From Streptomyces sp. NBC_01429 (lineage in GTDB: Bacteria; Actinomycetota; Actinomycetes; Streptomycetales; Streptomycetaceae), in NCBI RefSeq assembly GCF_036231945.1, contig NZ_CP109599.1, positions 5,793,501-5,857,500 on the forward strand: a stretch of DNA of 64,000 bases. Reading direction: 5' to 3'. A program made the position numbers and the translations under genes. The notes below the pieces were generated by a model. The model had not been told where the DNA came from. It saw nothing but the letters and a program-made list of their open reading frames with translations, and ran no database searches. Positions 7,791 to 15,936 of this stretch are shown here, piece after piece (positions within the stretch are counted from its first letter, which is position 1; the number at the start of each line of letters is the position of its first letter).

Positions 7791-8750
7791 ATGATGGACA
7801 ACCGGATGGACAACCGGGAGGAAATCCGCGCGTTTCTGAAGTCGCGCCGGGACAAGATCACACCCGAGCAGGTGGGGCTGCCGACGTACGGCAACCGCCG
7901 GGTGACGGGGCTGCGCCGCAGCGAGGTCGCGGTCCTGGCCGGAGTGAGCGTGGAGTACTACACGCGTCTGGAGCGCGGGAACCTCGGCGGTGTCTCCGAC
8001 AGCGTCCTGGAGGCCCTGTCCCAGGCCCTGCGCCTGGACGACATCGAGCGCACCCACCTGCACGACCTGGCCCGCGCCGCGCAGGCCGCGCCGGGCCGCG
8101 CGCGGCGTCGGCCCGTACCGTCGGCGGCTCCGGCTGCCGTGCGGCCGGCGGTGCGGCGCATCGTCGAGGGGATGCCGCGGCTGCCGGCGTTCGTGCAGAA
8201 CAACCGCTTCGACGTCCTGTTCGCCAATCCGCTGGCCCGCGCGCTCTACTCGGAGATGTACGCCGATCCCGCCGCCGGGGCGAACACCACCCGGTTCGTG
8301 TTCTACAGCCCCGCCGCGAGGCGCTTCTACACCGACTGGGAGCGCGTGGCCCGGGGCGCGGTGGGCGCGCTGCGCATCGAAGCGGGCAAGAACCCCTACG
8401 ACCGTGAGCTGTCGAACCTCATCGGTGAGCTGTCCACCCGCAGCGACACCTTCCGCGTCCTGTGGGGCGCCCATGACGTGCACGTCTTCCGCGAGGGGAC
8501 GAAGCGGTTCAGGCATCCGGTCGTCGGGGACCTGGCGCTCGACCACCAGGCGATGATCCTGCCCGGCGAATCCGGACAGTCCGTGGTCGTCTACAGCGCC
8601 CCGGCCGGTACCGCCGCCGAGGACGGGCTGAAGCTCCTGGCGAGCTGGTCCGTCACCGCAGACGACGCGCGGCACGCCCCGGCGGGCGCCGACAGCTCGG
8701 ACGCCGACGATCCGGAAGCCGAAGAGCCGTCCCCCGGTCCCCGTGTTTGA
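7791..8750 (+). CDS. XRE-family regulator with MmyB-like C-terminal ligand domain
   Basis: A 319-residue protein. The helix-turn-helix occupies about residues 10-75 (GLRRSEVAVLAGVSVEYYTRLERG). The C-terminal ~170 residues (PAFVQNNRFDVLFANPLARALYS onward) match the MmyB/PAS-like domain of actinobacterial regulators. Three in-frame ATGs occur at 7791, 7794 and 7806 with no good Shine-Dalgarno, so the mRNA may be leaderless or nearly so. Its tail is rich in Asp, Glu, Pro and Ser. It is divergently transcribed from the aldo/keto reductase, its most likely target, and almost abuts the PhzF gene downstream. Confidence 0.88.
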   Translation: MMDNRMDNREEIRAFLKSRRDKITPEQVGLPTYGNRRVTGLRRSEVAVLAGVSVEYYTRLERGNLGGVSDSVLEALSQALRLDDIERTHLHDLARAAQAAPGRARRRPVPSAAPAAVRPAVRRIVEGMPRLPAFVQNNRFDVLFANPLARALYSEMYADPAAGANTTRFVFYSPAARRFYTDWERVARGAVGALRIEAGKNPYDRELSNLIGELSTRSDTFRVLWGAHDVHVFREGTKRFRHPVVGDLALDHQAMILPGESGQSVVVYSAPAGTAAEDGLKLLASWSVTADDARHAPAGADSSDADDPEAEEPSPGPRV

Positions 8751-8758
8751 ATGCCCGG

Positions 8759-9421
8759 GTGGCTGACATCTCTGACATCGACGTACTCAGCGTCTTCTGC
8801 GGTGCCGACGGGAGGCACGGCAACACGCTCGGTGTCGTACGCGAGGGGCGGCACCACCCCGACCGGGCGGACCGGCAGGCCATCGCCGCCCAACTCGGCT
8901 ACAGCGAGACGGTGTTCGTCGACGATCCCGACCGTGGTGTGGTCGACATCTACACACCGGGGCTGCGGCTCCCGTTCGCCGGGCATCCGCTGGTCGGTAC
9001 GGCCTGGCTGCTCGACCTCGAGGTGGTGAACCCACCGGCGGGCGAGGTGTGGGTGCGCCAGGACGGCGAGTTCACCTGGATCACCGCCCGCCCGGAGTGG
9101 GCGCCGCCGCGCACGCTCCAGCAGTACGCGTCCGCCGCCGAGGTCGACGCGCTGCCCGCGCCGCCGCCGGGCGAGGGATGGCTCTACGCGTGGGCCTGGG
9201 AGGACGAGGCGGCCGGTCGCGTCAGGGCGCGGGCCTTCCCGCGCCGGGACGACGGCATCGTCGAGGACGAGGCCACCGGCGCGGCGGCCCTGCTGCTCAG
9301 CGCGCGGCTGGGCCGCGCGCTGAACATCACGCAGGGCCGGGGGTCGCAGCTGATCACCGCCCCGGGCCCGGACGGGACGATCGAGATCGGCGGCCGGGTG
9401 CGACTGCTCACCGCGCACTGA
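8759..9421 (+). CDS. PhzF-family isomerase/epimerase-like protein
   Basis: A 220-residue protein with the PhzF landmarks: an early CGADGRHGNTLGVV segment, GYSETVFV containing the conserved Glu, LRLPFAGHPLVGTAWLL, and the C-terminal VEDEATGAAALLLS. It is shorter than the usual ~280 residues, with a compact second half. I prefer GTG 8759; a TTG at 8747 overlaps the upstream stop. Closeness to the XRE regulator suggests co-transcription. Most members of this family have no assigned substrate, and none is claimed here. Confidence 0.82.
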   Translation: MADISDIDVLSVFCGADGRHGNTLGVVREGRHHPDRADRQAIAAQLGYSETVFVDDPDRGVVDIYTPGLRLPFAGHPLVGTAWLLDLEVVNPPAGEVWVRQDGEFTWITARPEWAPPRTLQQYASAAEVDALPAPPPGEGWLYAWAWEDEAAGRVRARAFPRRDDGIVEDEATGAAALLLSARLGRALNITQGRGSQLITAPGPDGTIEIGGRVRLLTAH

Positions 9422-9482
9422 GCCGTCGTCCGAGCCGTCGTCCGGGCCGCCGTAAGGACTGGCACAAAGGAGTGGTGACGTC

Positions 9483-10376
9483 GTGGCGGAGGAGCACAAC
9501 GAGGCGCCGGACAGGACCGAGGCGCCGGACAGGACCGAAGCGCCGGACAGTACGGCGGTGCGGGTCGCTCTCTGGCGGGCGATGCACGTACGGGTCGACC
9601 CGCCGCCCCATGTGTTCGAGGACGAGATCGGGCTGCGGCTGGTGGCCCCGGACGACGGCTGGCGGCAACGTCCGGACATGGACCCGCGCACCACCGCCGG
9701 GTTCCGGGCGGCCATCGTGGCCCGCGCCCGTTTCGTCGAGGATCTGCTCGGCCGACGGGTCGACCACGGTGTCACCCAGTACGTCGTGCTGGGGGCCGGG
9801 CTCGACACCTTCGCCCAGCGCAGCCCGGAGACCGCCGCCCGTCTGCGGATCTTCGAGATCGACCAGCCGGGCACCCAGGCATGGAAGCGCCGGCGCCTGG
9901 TCGAACTCGGCTACGGGATCCCCGACCGGCTGCGACTGGTGCCGGTCGACTTCGAGGCGGGCGCGGACTGGTGGGAGCGGCTCATCGACGCCGGATTCCG
10001 TCCCGAGCTGCCGGCGGTCGTGGTCTGCGCCGGTGTCACCCAGTACCTCAGCGGGGACGCCACCGCGGCCACTCTGCGCCGGCTCGCGGGGCTGGCCCCC
10101 GGCTCCACGCTCGTCATGACGTTCCTGCTGCCCGCCGAACTCGTCGACGACGCCGATCGCCCCGCGCTGGAGGCGACCAAGCCGCAGGCGCGAGCGGCCG
10201 GAACGCCGTTCATCAGCTTCTACACCCCGCGCGAGATGCTGTCACTGGCCCGCGACGCCGGCTTCGAGGACGTCCGGCACATCCCGGGAACCGCGCTGGC
10301 CGACCGCTACTTCGCCGACCGGACCGACGGCCTTCGCCCGTCGAGCGGGGAAGACCTGCTGGTGGTCACCGTCTGA
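9483..10376 (+). CDS. SAM-dependent methyltransferase, LCM/TIGR00027-type
   Basis: A 297-residue class I methyltransferase. Motif I is VVLGAGLDTFAQR (about residues 101-113) and the acidic ribose-binding segment is FEIDQPGTQAWKR, both characteristic of the leucine carboxyl methyltransferase-like family common in actinobacteria. The start is GTG 9483. The first 25 residues contain EAPDRT/EAPDRT/EAPDST, encoded by three 18-bp tandem units, and look disordered. The substrate is unknown. A very strong hairpin separates it from the convergent heme oxygenase. Confidence 0.87.
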   Translation: MAEEHNEAPDRTEAPDRTEAPDSTAVRVALWRAMHVRVDPPPHVFEDEIGLRLVAPDDGWRQRPDMDPRTTAGFRAAIVARARFVEDLLGRRVDHGVTQYVVLGAGLDTFAQRSPETAARLRIFEIDQPGTQAWKRRRLVELGYGIPDRLRLVPVDFEAGADWWERLIDAGFRPELPAVVVCAGVTQYLSGDATAATLRRLAGLAPGSTLVMTFLLPAELVDDADRPALEATKPQARAAGTPFISFYTPREMLSLARDAGFEDVRHIPGTALADRYFADRTDGLRPSSGEDLLVVTV

Positions 10377-10414
10377 CGATCCCCGGCTTCCCCCGTCCGG
10401 CGGGGAAACGCGGA

Positions 10415-10462
10415 GACCTCCGGTGTGGTGTGCTACCCGGGCGGCACACCACACCGGAGGTC
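10415..10462. terminator. Bidirectional terminator hairpin between methyltransferase and heme oxygenase
   Basis: A perfect 19-bp stem, GACCTCCGGTGTGGTGTGC with its complement, around a 10-nt loop, placed between two convergent genes. It can serve both strands. Confidence 0.9.
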
Positions 10463-10488
10463 CTCGGGGCGGCTTCGGGTCTTCGTCG

Positions 10489-11151
10489 CTACGCGCTCAG
10501 CGGGAACTGGGCGCTCAGCTCGTTGAGCATCGCCACGTTGAAGTCGAACGCGCGCTTGCACTCGTCGACGATCCGCTGCTTCTCCAGATCGTCCGCCGCC
10601 ACCGAGTCCAGCAGCTCGCGGTAACCCCGCTTGTACGCGGCCGGGTTGGTGATCTCCTCGAAGACGTAGAACCGCACGCCGTCGCCCTTGCGCTCGAAGC
10701 CCCACGTCCGCTCGGCCCGGTCCCGCAGGACCTGGCCGCCGGAGAGGTCCCCGAGGTAGCGGGTGTAGTGGTGGGCCACGAACCCGCCGGGCCACGTCCG
10801 CACGCACTCCTGGACCCGCGCGGTGTAGGCGGCGGTCGCGGGCAGCGGTTCGAGTCCCGTGCGCCAGTCCGCGCCGCGCAGGTGCGCGAGGTCGCGCTCC
10901 AGTTGGGGCGTGCGCGCCAGCTCGGGCTGAATGAAGGGCCCGGCGACCGGGTCCCGCCGCAGCGTCTCCGTGCCCTCCTCCAGCGCGCGGTACACGAACC
11001 ACAGTTGCTCCGTGTAGCGCGTGTACGCGTCGACCCCGTGCCGGCCGCCCAGCAGATCGCTCATGAAGGTCGAGTTGTTCGCCACGGTGTGCTGCTCGTG
11101 GGAGGCGGTGCGGATGAGCGTGGAGAAGGGGGTGGTGGCGGGTGCGTCCAA
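10489..11151 (-). CDS. hmuO: Heme oxygenase (biliverdin-producing)
   Basis: A 220-residue all-alpha heme oxygenase. The proximal-His helix is seen at LIRTASHEQHTVANNSTFMSDLLGG, and the distal helix at HYTRYLGDLSGGQVLRD contains the GDLSGG motif over the heme. It opens heme to biliverdin, CO and iron, allowing use of heme iron. I chose TTG 11151 because GGAGG lies 7 nt upstream and the product then begins at the usual point; upstream frame to 11217 is leader. The promoter holds an iron box, so expression should rise when iron is scarce. The partial HtaA surface protein at the window start may act in the same process. Confidence 0.92.
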   Translation of the reverse strand: MDAPATTPFSTLIRTASHEQHTVANNSTFMSDLLGGRHGVDAYTRYTEQLWFVYRALEEGTETLRRDPVAGPFIQPELARTPQLERDLAHLRGADWRTGLEPLPATAAYTARVQECVRTWPGGFVAHHYTRYLGDLSGGQVLRDRAERTWGFERKGDGVRFYVFEEITNPAAYKRGYRELLDSVAADDLEKQRIVDECKRAFDFNVAMLNELSAQFPLSA

Positions 11152-11241
11152 GGCGGGCCTCCGGAGACCGAGGGGGACGGGAGCAGGCGAATGCCGGCCG
11201 ATGGGCGGCGGCAGCACGTTTCCGTGTCGCCGCCCCTCCCG

Positions 11242-11270
11242 ATACTCTTACTTAGGCATACCTAAGTCAA
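11242..11270 (-). promoter_or_regulatory. Iron-box (DmdR/IdeR-type) promoter of the heme oxygenase gene
   Basis: On the minus strand TTGACT (11265-11270) and GAGTAT (11242-11247) are separated by 17 bp. The spacer is filled by a dyad at 11248-11266 with TTAGG/CCTAA half-sites, an inverted ACTTAGG-CATA-CCTAAGT core. This resembles the DmdR1/IdeR consensus of actinobacteria. Binding of the Fe-loaded regulator would block the promoter. Confidence 0.8.
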
Positions 11271-11363
11271 CAGCTTCCCGACGGCCTGTCGGTAAAAAAC
11301 GGCCCGATTCGAACCAGTGACGGCACAAAGATGTCTAAAACGGTCGAGATCGGAACCGTCAGA

Positions 11364-12221
11364 TCAGGGGAGGGTCAGGATCTCGGTCCCCGTCTCCGTC
11401 ACCACCAGCGTGTGTTCGAACTGCGCGGTCCGCTTGCGGTCCTTCGTCACCACGGTCCAGCCGTCGTCCCACATGTCGTGCTCGTACGTACCGAGGGTGA
11501 GCATCGGCTCGATGGTGAACGTCATGCCCGGCTGGATGACGGTGGTGGCGTGCGGGCTGTCGTAGTGCGGGACGATCAGCCCGGAGTGGAAGGACGAGTT
11601 GATCCCGTGTCCGGTGAAGTCCCGGACGACGCCGTAGCCGAACCGCTTGGCGTACGACTCGATGACGCGCCCGATGATGTTGAGCTGGCGACCGGGCCGT
11701 ACGGCCTTGATGGCGCGGTTCAGCGACTCGCGGGTCCGCTCGACCAGCAGCCTGGACTCCTCGTCGACATCGCCGCAGAGGTAGGTGGCGTTGTTGTCGC
11801 CGTGCACACCGTTGATGTACGCGGTGACGTCGAGGTTCACGATGTCGCCGTCGCGCAGGACCGTGGAGTCGGGGATTCCGTGGCAGATGACCTCGTTGAC
11901 CGAGGTGCACAGGGACTTGGGGAACCCCCGGTAGCCGAGGGTCGAGGGGTAGGCGCCGTGATCGCACATGTACTCGTGCGCGACCCGGTCCAGCTCGTCC
12001 GTGGTCACCCCGGGCGAGATGTGCTTGGCGGCCTCCTCCATCGCCCGCGCGGCGATCCGCCCGGCGATCCGCATCCGCTCAATCGTTTCGGCGGTCTGCA
12101 CTTCCGGCCCGGTATACGGGGTAGGAGCGGGCTTCCCGACATATTCGGGGCGCCGGATTTTTCCGGGAACGGAACGGACGGGAGAGAGCTGCCCCGGTAC
12201 GAGCAGTGACTGGCCAGACAT
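11364..12221 (-). CDS. map: Methionine aminopeptidase, type I
   Basis: A 285-residue M24A peptidase that removes the initiator methionine from nascent proteins in the cytosol. The five metal ligands are recognisable in NLDVTAYINGVHGDNN (two Asp), FTGHGINSSFH (His), FTIEPMLT (Glu) and AQFEHTLVVT (Glu). An N-terminal extension of about 40 residues, rich in Pro, precedes the catalytic domain, as in one of the map paralogues carried by streptomycetes. The ATG start gives the expected length. Genomes of this group carry more than one map gene; which paralogue this is cannot be decided here. Confidence 0.93.
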   Translation of the reverse strand: MSGQSLLVPGQLSPVRSVPGKIRRPEYVGKPAPTPYTGPEVQTAETIERMRIAGRIAARAMEEAAKHISPGVTTDELDRVAHEYMCDHGAYPSTLGYRGFPKSLCTSVNEVICHGIPDSTVLRDGDIVNLDVTAYINGVHGDNNATYLCGDVDEESRLLVERTRESLNRAIKAVRPGRQLNIIGRVIESYAKRFGYGVVRDFTGHGINSSFHSGLIVPHYDSPHATTVIQPGMTFTIEPMLTLGTYEHDMWDDGWTVVTKDRKRTAQFEHTLVVTETGTEILTLP

Positions 12222-12279
12222 GCCAGCGAGTCTAACCAGCGACTGTGGGGCAGCATGGCGTCAGAGGAAGGAGCCGATG

Positions 12280-12534
12280 ATGGCCCTGTTCAAGAAGCGC
12301 ACGGTCGGTAAGCCCGGCGAGTGGTACTACTGCCTGAAGCACCAGAAGGTCGAGGAGGGCCCCGAGTGCCCGGCCAAGGACCGCTTCGGCCCGTACACGT
12401 CGCGGCAGGAGGCGGAGCACGCGATGCAGACGGCGCGGGACCGGAATCTGGAGTGGGAGACGGACCCCAAGTGGCATGACGGCTCCAAGGACCCGGACCC
12501 GGACACGGGTACGGGCACGGACACCAATACCTGA
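12280..12534 (+). CDS. Conserved small streptomycete protein, function unknown
   Basis: An 84-residue acidic/polar protein beginning MALFKKRTVGKPGEWYYCLKH. It has one CLKH...EGPEC cysteine pair and a conserved FGPYTSRQEAEHAMQTARDRN segment. The last ~17 residues are an Asp/Thr/Gly repeat and are probably disordered. AGGAAGGAG lies 6 nt before ATG 12280; another ATG at 12277 is too close. I know close homologues in other streptomycetes but no function. It is divergent from map and convergent with the MFS gene. Confidence 0.82.
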   Translation: MALFKKRTVGKPGEWYYCLKHQKVEEGPECPAKDRFGPYTSRQEAEHAMQTARDRNLEWETDPKWHDGSKDPDPDTGTGTDTNT

Positions 12535-12571
12535 GAGGCGCGCTCGCGGGCGCGGGGCTGTCGGCCGCCGC

Positions 12572-13903
12572 CTACGGGGTGTCCGCCGTCGCCTCGCCGC
12601 TGCGGACCTCGTTCCCCCGCGCCTCGTTCCCCCGCGCCTCGTCCTTCTGGGCGCGGCGGCGCTGGGCGTCCTCGTCCGTGTCGGCGTGGTAGGTCAGCAG
12701 CTTCGGCAGCACGCCCGCCAGCAGCCCGACCGCCGCCACACACGCCAGCCCGCCGCCCCAGACGGCGGTACGGGTCCCGGTCCAGCCGGCCATGGCGCCC
12801 GCGCGGACCTGGCCGAGCTGCGGGCCGCAGCTGTACGAGAGCACCTCGATGCCCGCGAGGCGGCCCCGGAACTCCTCCGGGATGGTCTGATTCCAGATCG
12901 TGGAGCGGCCCAGACCACTGATGGTGTCGCCGCCGCCCGCCGCGACGAGGCAGAGCAGTACGAGCCAGATGTTCGACATCCATCCGGCCGCCGCCATCGC
13001 CAGCCCCCAGCCCGCCGCGCCGAGCACCACCATCCGGCCGTGCCGCCGGACCCGTGAGGCCCAGCCGCTGGTGAGGCTGACGACTATGGAGCCCAGCGGG
13101 ATCGCCCCGTACATCAGCCCCAGCGCCCATTCGGCGCCCAGGTCCTGCGCGAGGAACGGGAAGATCGCCAGCGGGAAGGCGAAGAACATCGCGGCGAGGT
13201 CGATCACGTACGTACCGAGCAGCACCGGCTTGCTCCACGCGTATCGCGCGCCCTCGGCGATCGTGCGGAGCGAGGGCCGGTCCGCCTCCCCGGACGGCGG
13301 CGCGGGCGACAGCCGCAGGCACATCAGCACCGAGGCGGCGAAGCCGGTGACGGTGACCGCGTACGCGGTGGGCGCGCCCGCGTACGCCACGACCACCCCG
13401 GCGAGCGACGGGCCCGCCACGGCCCCGATCTGCCAGCGCAGCGAGTTGAGCGCGGCGGCCGCGGTGAGCTGGTCGTGCGGCACGATCCGCGCCATGAGTG
13501 AGTCCAGCGCCGGGCGTTGCAGCCCCGCCAGCGCGGAGACCCCGGCAGCGACGACGTACAGCGGCCACAGCGCGGGCTCGGGCATCAGCCCGTTGACGAG
13601 CAGTACGACGGCCAGCAGCCCGAGGCCCGCCTCCGACAGGAGGATGACCTTGCGCCGGTCCACGGCGTCGGCCAGCGCGCCGCCGTACAGGCCGAAGACG
13701 ATCAGTGGCACCAGTTCGACGGCGCCCATCGCGCCGACCGCGAGGGGGGAATCGGTGAGGTCCTTGATCTGGAGCGGCAACGCGATCATGGCCATCGAGC
13801 TGCCGAAGTACGTCACCAGCCCCTGCACCCAGAGCAGCCGGAACTGCCGGGACGAACGGAAGGGGGTGAGGTCGGGCAGGATCGCGCCGGGCGTTCTGGT
13901 CAC
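12572..13903 (-). CDS. MFS transporter (TMS3/EntS-like exporter)
   Basis: A 443-residue membrane protein with about 12 hydrophobic segments. It begins PFRSSRQFRLLWVQGLVTYFGSSMAMIALPLQI, the hallmark of the MFS_3/EntS-type branch, and carries VVLGTYVIDLAAMFFAFPLAIFP in the central region. The last ~35 residues form a charged tail (KDEARGNEARGNEVRSGE) with a short tandem repeat. It is expected to export a small molecule such as a siderophore or drug. No regulator is adjacent. Confidence 0.88.
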   Translation of the reverse strand: MTRTPGAILPDLTPFRSSRQFRLLWVQGLVTYFGSSMAMIALPLQIKDLTDSPLAVGAMGAVELVPLIVFGLYGGALADAVDRRKVILLSEAGLGLLAVVLLVNGLMPEPALWPLYVVAAGVSALAGLQRPALDSLMARIVPHDQLTAAAALNSLRWQIGAVAGPSLAGVVVAYAGAPTAYAVTVTGFAASVLMCLRLSPAPPSGEADRPSLRTIAEGARYAWSKPVLLGTYVIDLAAMFFAFPLAIFPFLAQDLGAEWALGLMYGAIPLGSIVVSLTSGWASRVRRHGRMVVLGAAGWGLAMAAAGWMSNIWLVLLCLVAAGGGDTISGLGRSTIWNQTIPEEFRGRLAGIEVLSYSCGPQLGQVRAGAMAGWTGTRTAVWGGGLACVAAVGLLAGVLPKLLTYHADTDEDAQRRRAQKDEARGNEARGNEVRSGEATADTP

Positions 13904-14035
13904 GAGGGGCCATGATCGGTGGCGGGAGTGGGGAAGGGCAAGCTCAATTGTTCCGGGGCGGGACAGGGGGCGTTCCGGGGCGGGGCCGGCGGAGCGGCGC
14001 GGGGGACCGGGGGCTGGGTACGGACCCGGTGGCGG

Positions 14036-14647
14036 TTACCAGCGGGACGGCGGCGGCGCCGTCAGCTGGTCCGCCAGCCGGGACAGCCGGTCCTGGAAGC
14101 GGCGGCGCCCGCGCGGCGCCGGGAGGCTGTTCTCGCCGGTGGCCGCCGATACGAGGTGCTGCACGGTGTCCAGACTCACGCCGTGCGCCGCGTCCGAGGC
14201 GGCCACGGTCAGCGCGTCGTGCGCGAGCCCGTGCACCTCGGCGTCCCCGCCGTCCAGCGCCAGCACCGTCGCCCCGGCGCGCCGGGCGTCGTGCACCCGC
14301 TCCAGCAGGCCGCCGTCCGGGCGTTCCGGCGCCACGACGAGCAGCGTCTCGCCCCGGCCCGCCGCTTCGAGCCGGCCGAGGCCGACGGCGAGATGCGCGG
14401 GGTCGTCGGGGCGTACCCGGTGCCGTACCAGCGTCGGGTTCAGCTCCGGCTGCCCCGACCACGCCGCCTCGTCCACGAGGTGCGCGGCCAGGTGCCACGG
14501 CTCGTACTCCTCCGTCCCGACCAGCAGCAGCCCGCCGCCCTGCGGTACGACGGAGGAGCGCAGCGCTCCCGCGAACCGGCGGGTCGCGGACGGCCATTCC
14601 GTCCCGGCGAGGACTTCGCGCAGCAGCGCGACACGTACGGCATCCAT
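14036..14647 (-). CDS. Conserved hypothetical protein, possible SIS/Rossmann-like fold
   Basis: A 203-residue protein starting MDAVRVALLREVLAGTEWP at ATG 14647; the open frame continues upstream to 14908 without coding character. Alternating beta/alpha segments such as GGLLLVGTEEYEPWHLAAHL, GETLLVVAPERPDGGLLERV and AGATVLALDGG suggest a Rossmann or sugar-isomerase-like fold, but no catalytic signature is visible. It is divergent from the F420 reductase gene. I recall uncharacterised streptomycete homologues of this size. Confidence 0.7.
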   Translation of the reverse strand: MDAVRVALLREVLAGTEWPSATRRFAGALRSSVVPQGGGLLLVGTEEYEPWHLAAHLVDEAAWSGQPELNPTLVRHRVRPDDPAHLAVGLGRLEAAGRGETLLVVAPERPDGGLLERVHDARRAGATVLALDGGDAEVHGLAHDALTVAASDAAHGVSLDTVQHLVSAATGENSLPAPRGRRRFQDRLSRLADQLTAPPPSRW

Positions 14648-14783
14648 GCGGCCGCATCCTGCCGCAGTACGGCGCGTGGCGCGGCGGGTCGGCCGCGGCT
14701 CACCCGAACGGGGCCTTCGGAAGCGAGGTTTCCCGTCGGCTGCCGAGGTTTTCCGCGGGCTACCGAGAAGTAGGCTCGGGCTC

Positions 14784-15575
14784 ATGACTTCAACGGACAG
14801 TGGCAGCGCTCCCTCTTCCTCTTCCTCCGCTCCCTCCGCCGCGACTTCTTCGGCCGCGGCTTCTTCCGCCGCGACCTCTTCCGGAGCACCGGCCAAGGCA
14901 CCGGCCAAGGACCCGTGGGACCTTCCCGATGTCTCGGGTCTGGTCGTCGGCGTGCTCGGCGGGACGGGCGACCAGGGGCGCGGCCTCGCCTACCGGCTCG
15001 CCCTCGCCGGACAGAAAGTGATCATCGGCTCCCGGGCCGCCGAGCGCGCCGAGTCGGCGGCGGCGGAACTGGGCAACGGCGTCGAGGGCGCCGACAACTC
15101 CACCTGCGCGCGCCGCAGCGACGTGGTCATCGTCGCCGTGCCGTGGGACGGCCACGCCAAGACGCTGGAGTCCCTGCGCGAGGAGCTGACGGGCAAGCTG
15201 GTCATCGACTGCGTCAACCCGCTCGGTTTCGACAAGAAGGGCGCGTACGCCCTGAAGCCCGAGGAGGGCAGCGCCGCCGAGCAGGCCGCCTCCCTGCTGC
15301 CGGACTCCCGCGTGACGGCCGCGTTCCACCACCTGTCGGCGGTGCTGCTCCAGGACCCGTCGGTCGAGCGGATCGACACCGATGTGCTGGTGCTCGGTGA
15401 GGCGCGGGCCGACACGGACCTCGTCCAGGCGCTGGCCTCCCGTATCCCCGGCATGCGCGGCGTCTTCGCCGGCCGGCTGCGCAACGCCCACCAGGTGGAG
15501 TCGCTCGTCGCCAACCTCATTTCGGTGAACCGCCGCTACAAGGCGCACGCGGGGCTGCGCGTGACGGACGTGTAG
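14784..15575 (+). CDS. npdG: NADPH:F420 oxidoreductase (F420-dependent NADP reductase)
   Basis: A 263-residue protein. The dinucleotide-binding motif GVLGGTGDQGRG is at about residues 56-67, followed by SRAAERA, VIVAVPWDGHAKTL and AFHHLSAVLL, all typical of F420:NADPH oxidoreductases. It exchanges hydride between NADPH and coenzyme F420, which streptomycetes use in secondary metabolism and detoxification. The first ~45 residues are an unusual Ser/Ala-rich low-complexity extension (residues 7-40). ATG 14784 is the first plausible start but lacks a clear Shine-Dalgarno; a start nearer the core could be used. Confidence 0.88.
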   Translation: MTSTDSGSAPSSSSSAPSAATSSAAASSAATSSGAPAKAPAKDPWDLPDVSGLVVGVLGGTGDQGRGLAYRLALAGQKVIIGSRAAERAESAAAELGNGVEGADNSTCARRSDVVIVAVPWDGHAKTLESLREELTGKLVIDCVNPLGFDKKGAYALKPEEGSAAEQAASLLPDSRVTAAFHHLSAVLLQDPSVERIDTDVLVLGEARADTDLVQALASRIPGMRGVFAGRLRNAHQVESLVANLISVNRRYKAHAGLRVTDV

Positions 15576-15742
15576 CGGGCGGGGACCCTGAGAGCCCGGG
15601 AGAGCGAGGGAGAGCGAGGACGAGGGCGCGGGGAGCGAGGGCGGAGGCGCGCGGGGGGACGCTCCTGGGCACCGGGGACCATGGGAGACACTGGAGCGCG
15701 TACGACGCACTCCCGAATGCCCCCGACCAGGAGCCGCCTCCC

Positions 15743-15925
15743 ATGCCCCGCCTCGCTCTCTACGCCCTCGCCGTCTGTCTCCTCGCCGTCGTGGCGGCCG
15801 TCGTCTCCTTCGTCCAGGGCATGTGGCTCGGCGTCGTCTGGGTGCTGGTCGCCGGGCTCTCGTCCAACATGGCCTGGTACTACCTCCGCAAGGCCAGGTC
15901 CGACCGGGCCGCCACCACGGGCTGA
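15743..15925 (+). CDS. Small two-helix membrane protein
   Basis: A 60-residue protein with two hydrophobic segments (residues 3-22 and 28-47) and a basic C-terminus (YYLRKARSDRA). AGGAG lies 9 nt before the ATG. It is downstream of the F420 reductase on the same strand and convergent with the M50 protease. I do not know a function; it is of a size and shape conserved among streptomycetes. Confidence 0.7.
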   Translation: MPRLALYALAVCLLAVVAAVVSFVQGMWLGVVWVLVAGLSSNMAWYYLRKARSDRAATTG

Positions 15926-15936
15926 CGGCTCACGGC

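Noticed and set aside
11300..11345. TTCGAA-containing motif that resembles a tRNA T-loop on the minus strand
   Set aside because: The flanking bases do not form a T-stem, no anticodon or acceptor stem is present, and no CCA end follows.
12900..15575. An 891-codon plus-strand frame reaching the end of the F420 reductase
   Set aside because: Only the part from 14784 is coding; the remainder is antisense to the MFS gene and to the 14036-14647 gene.
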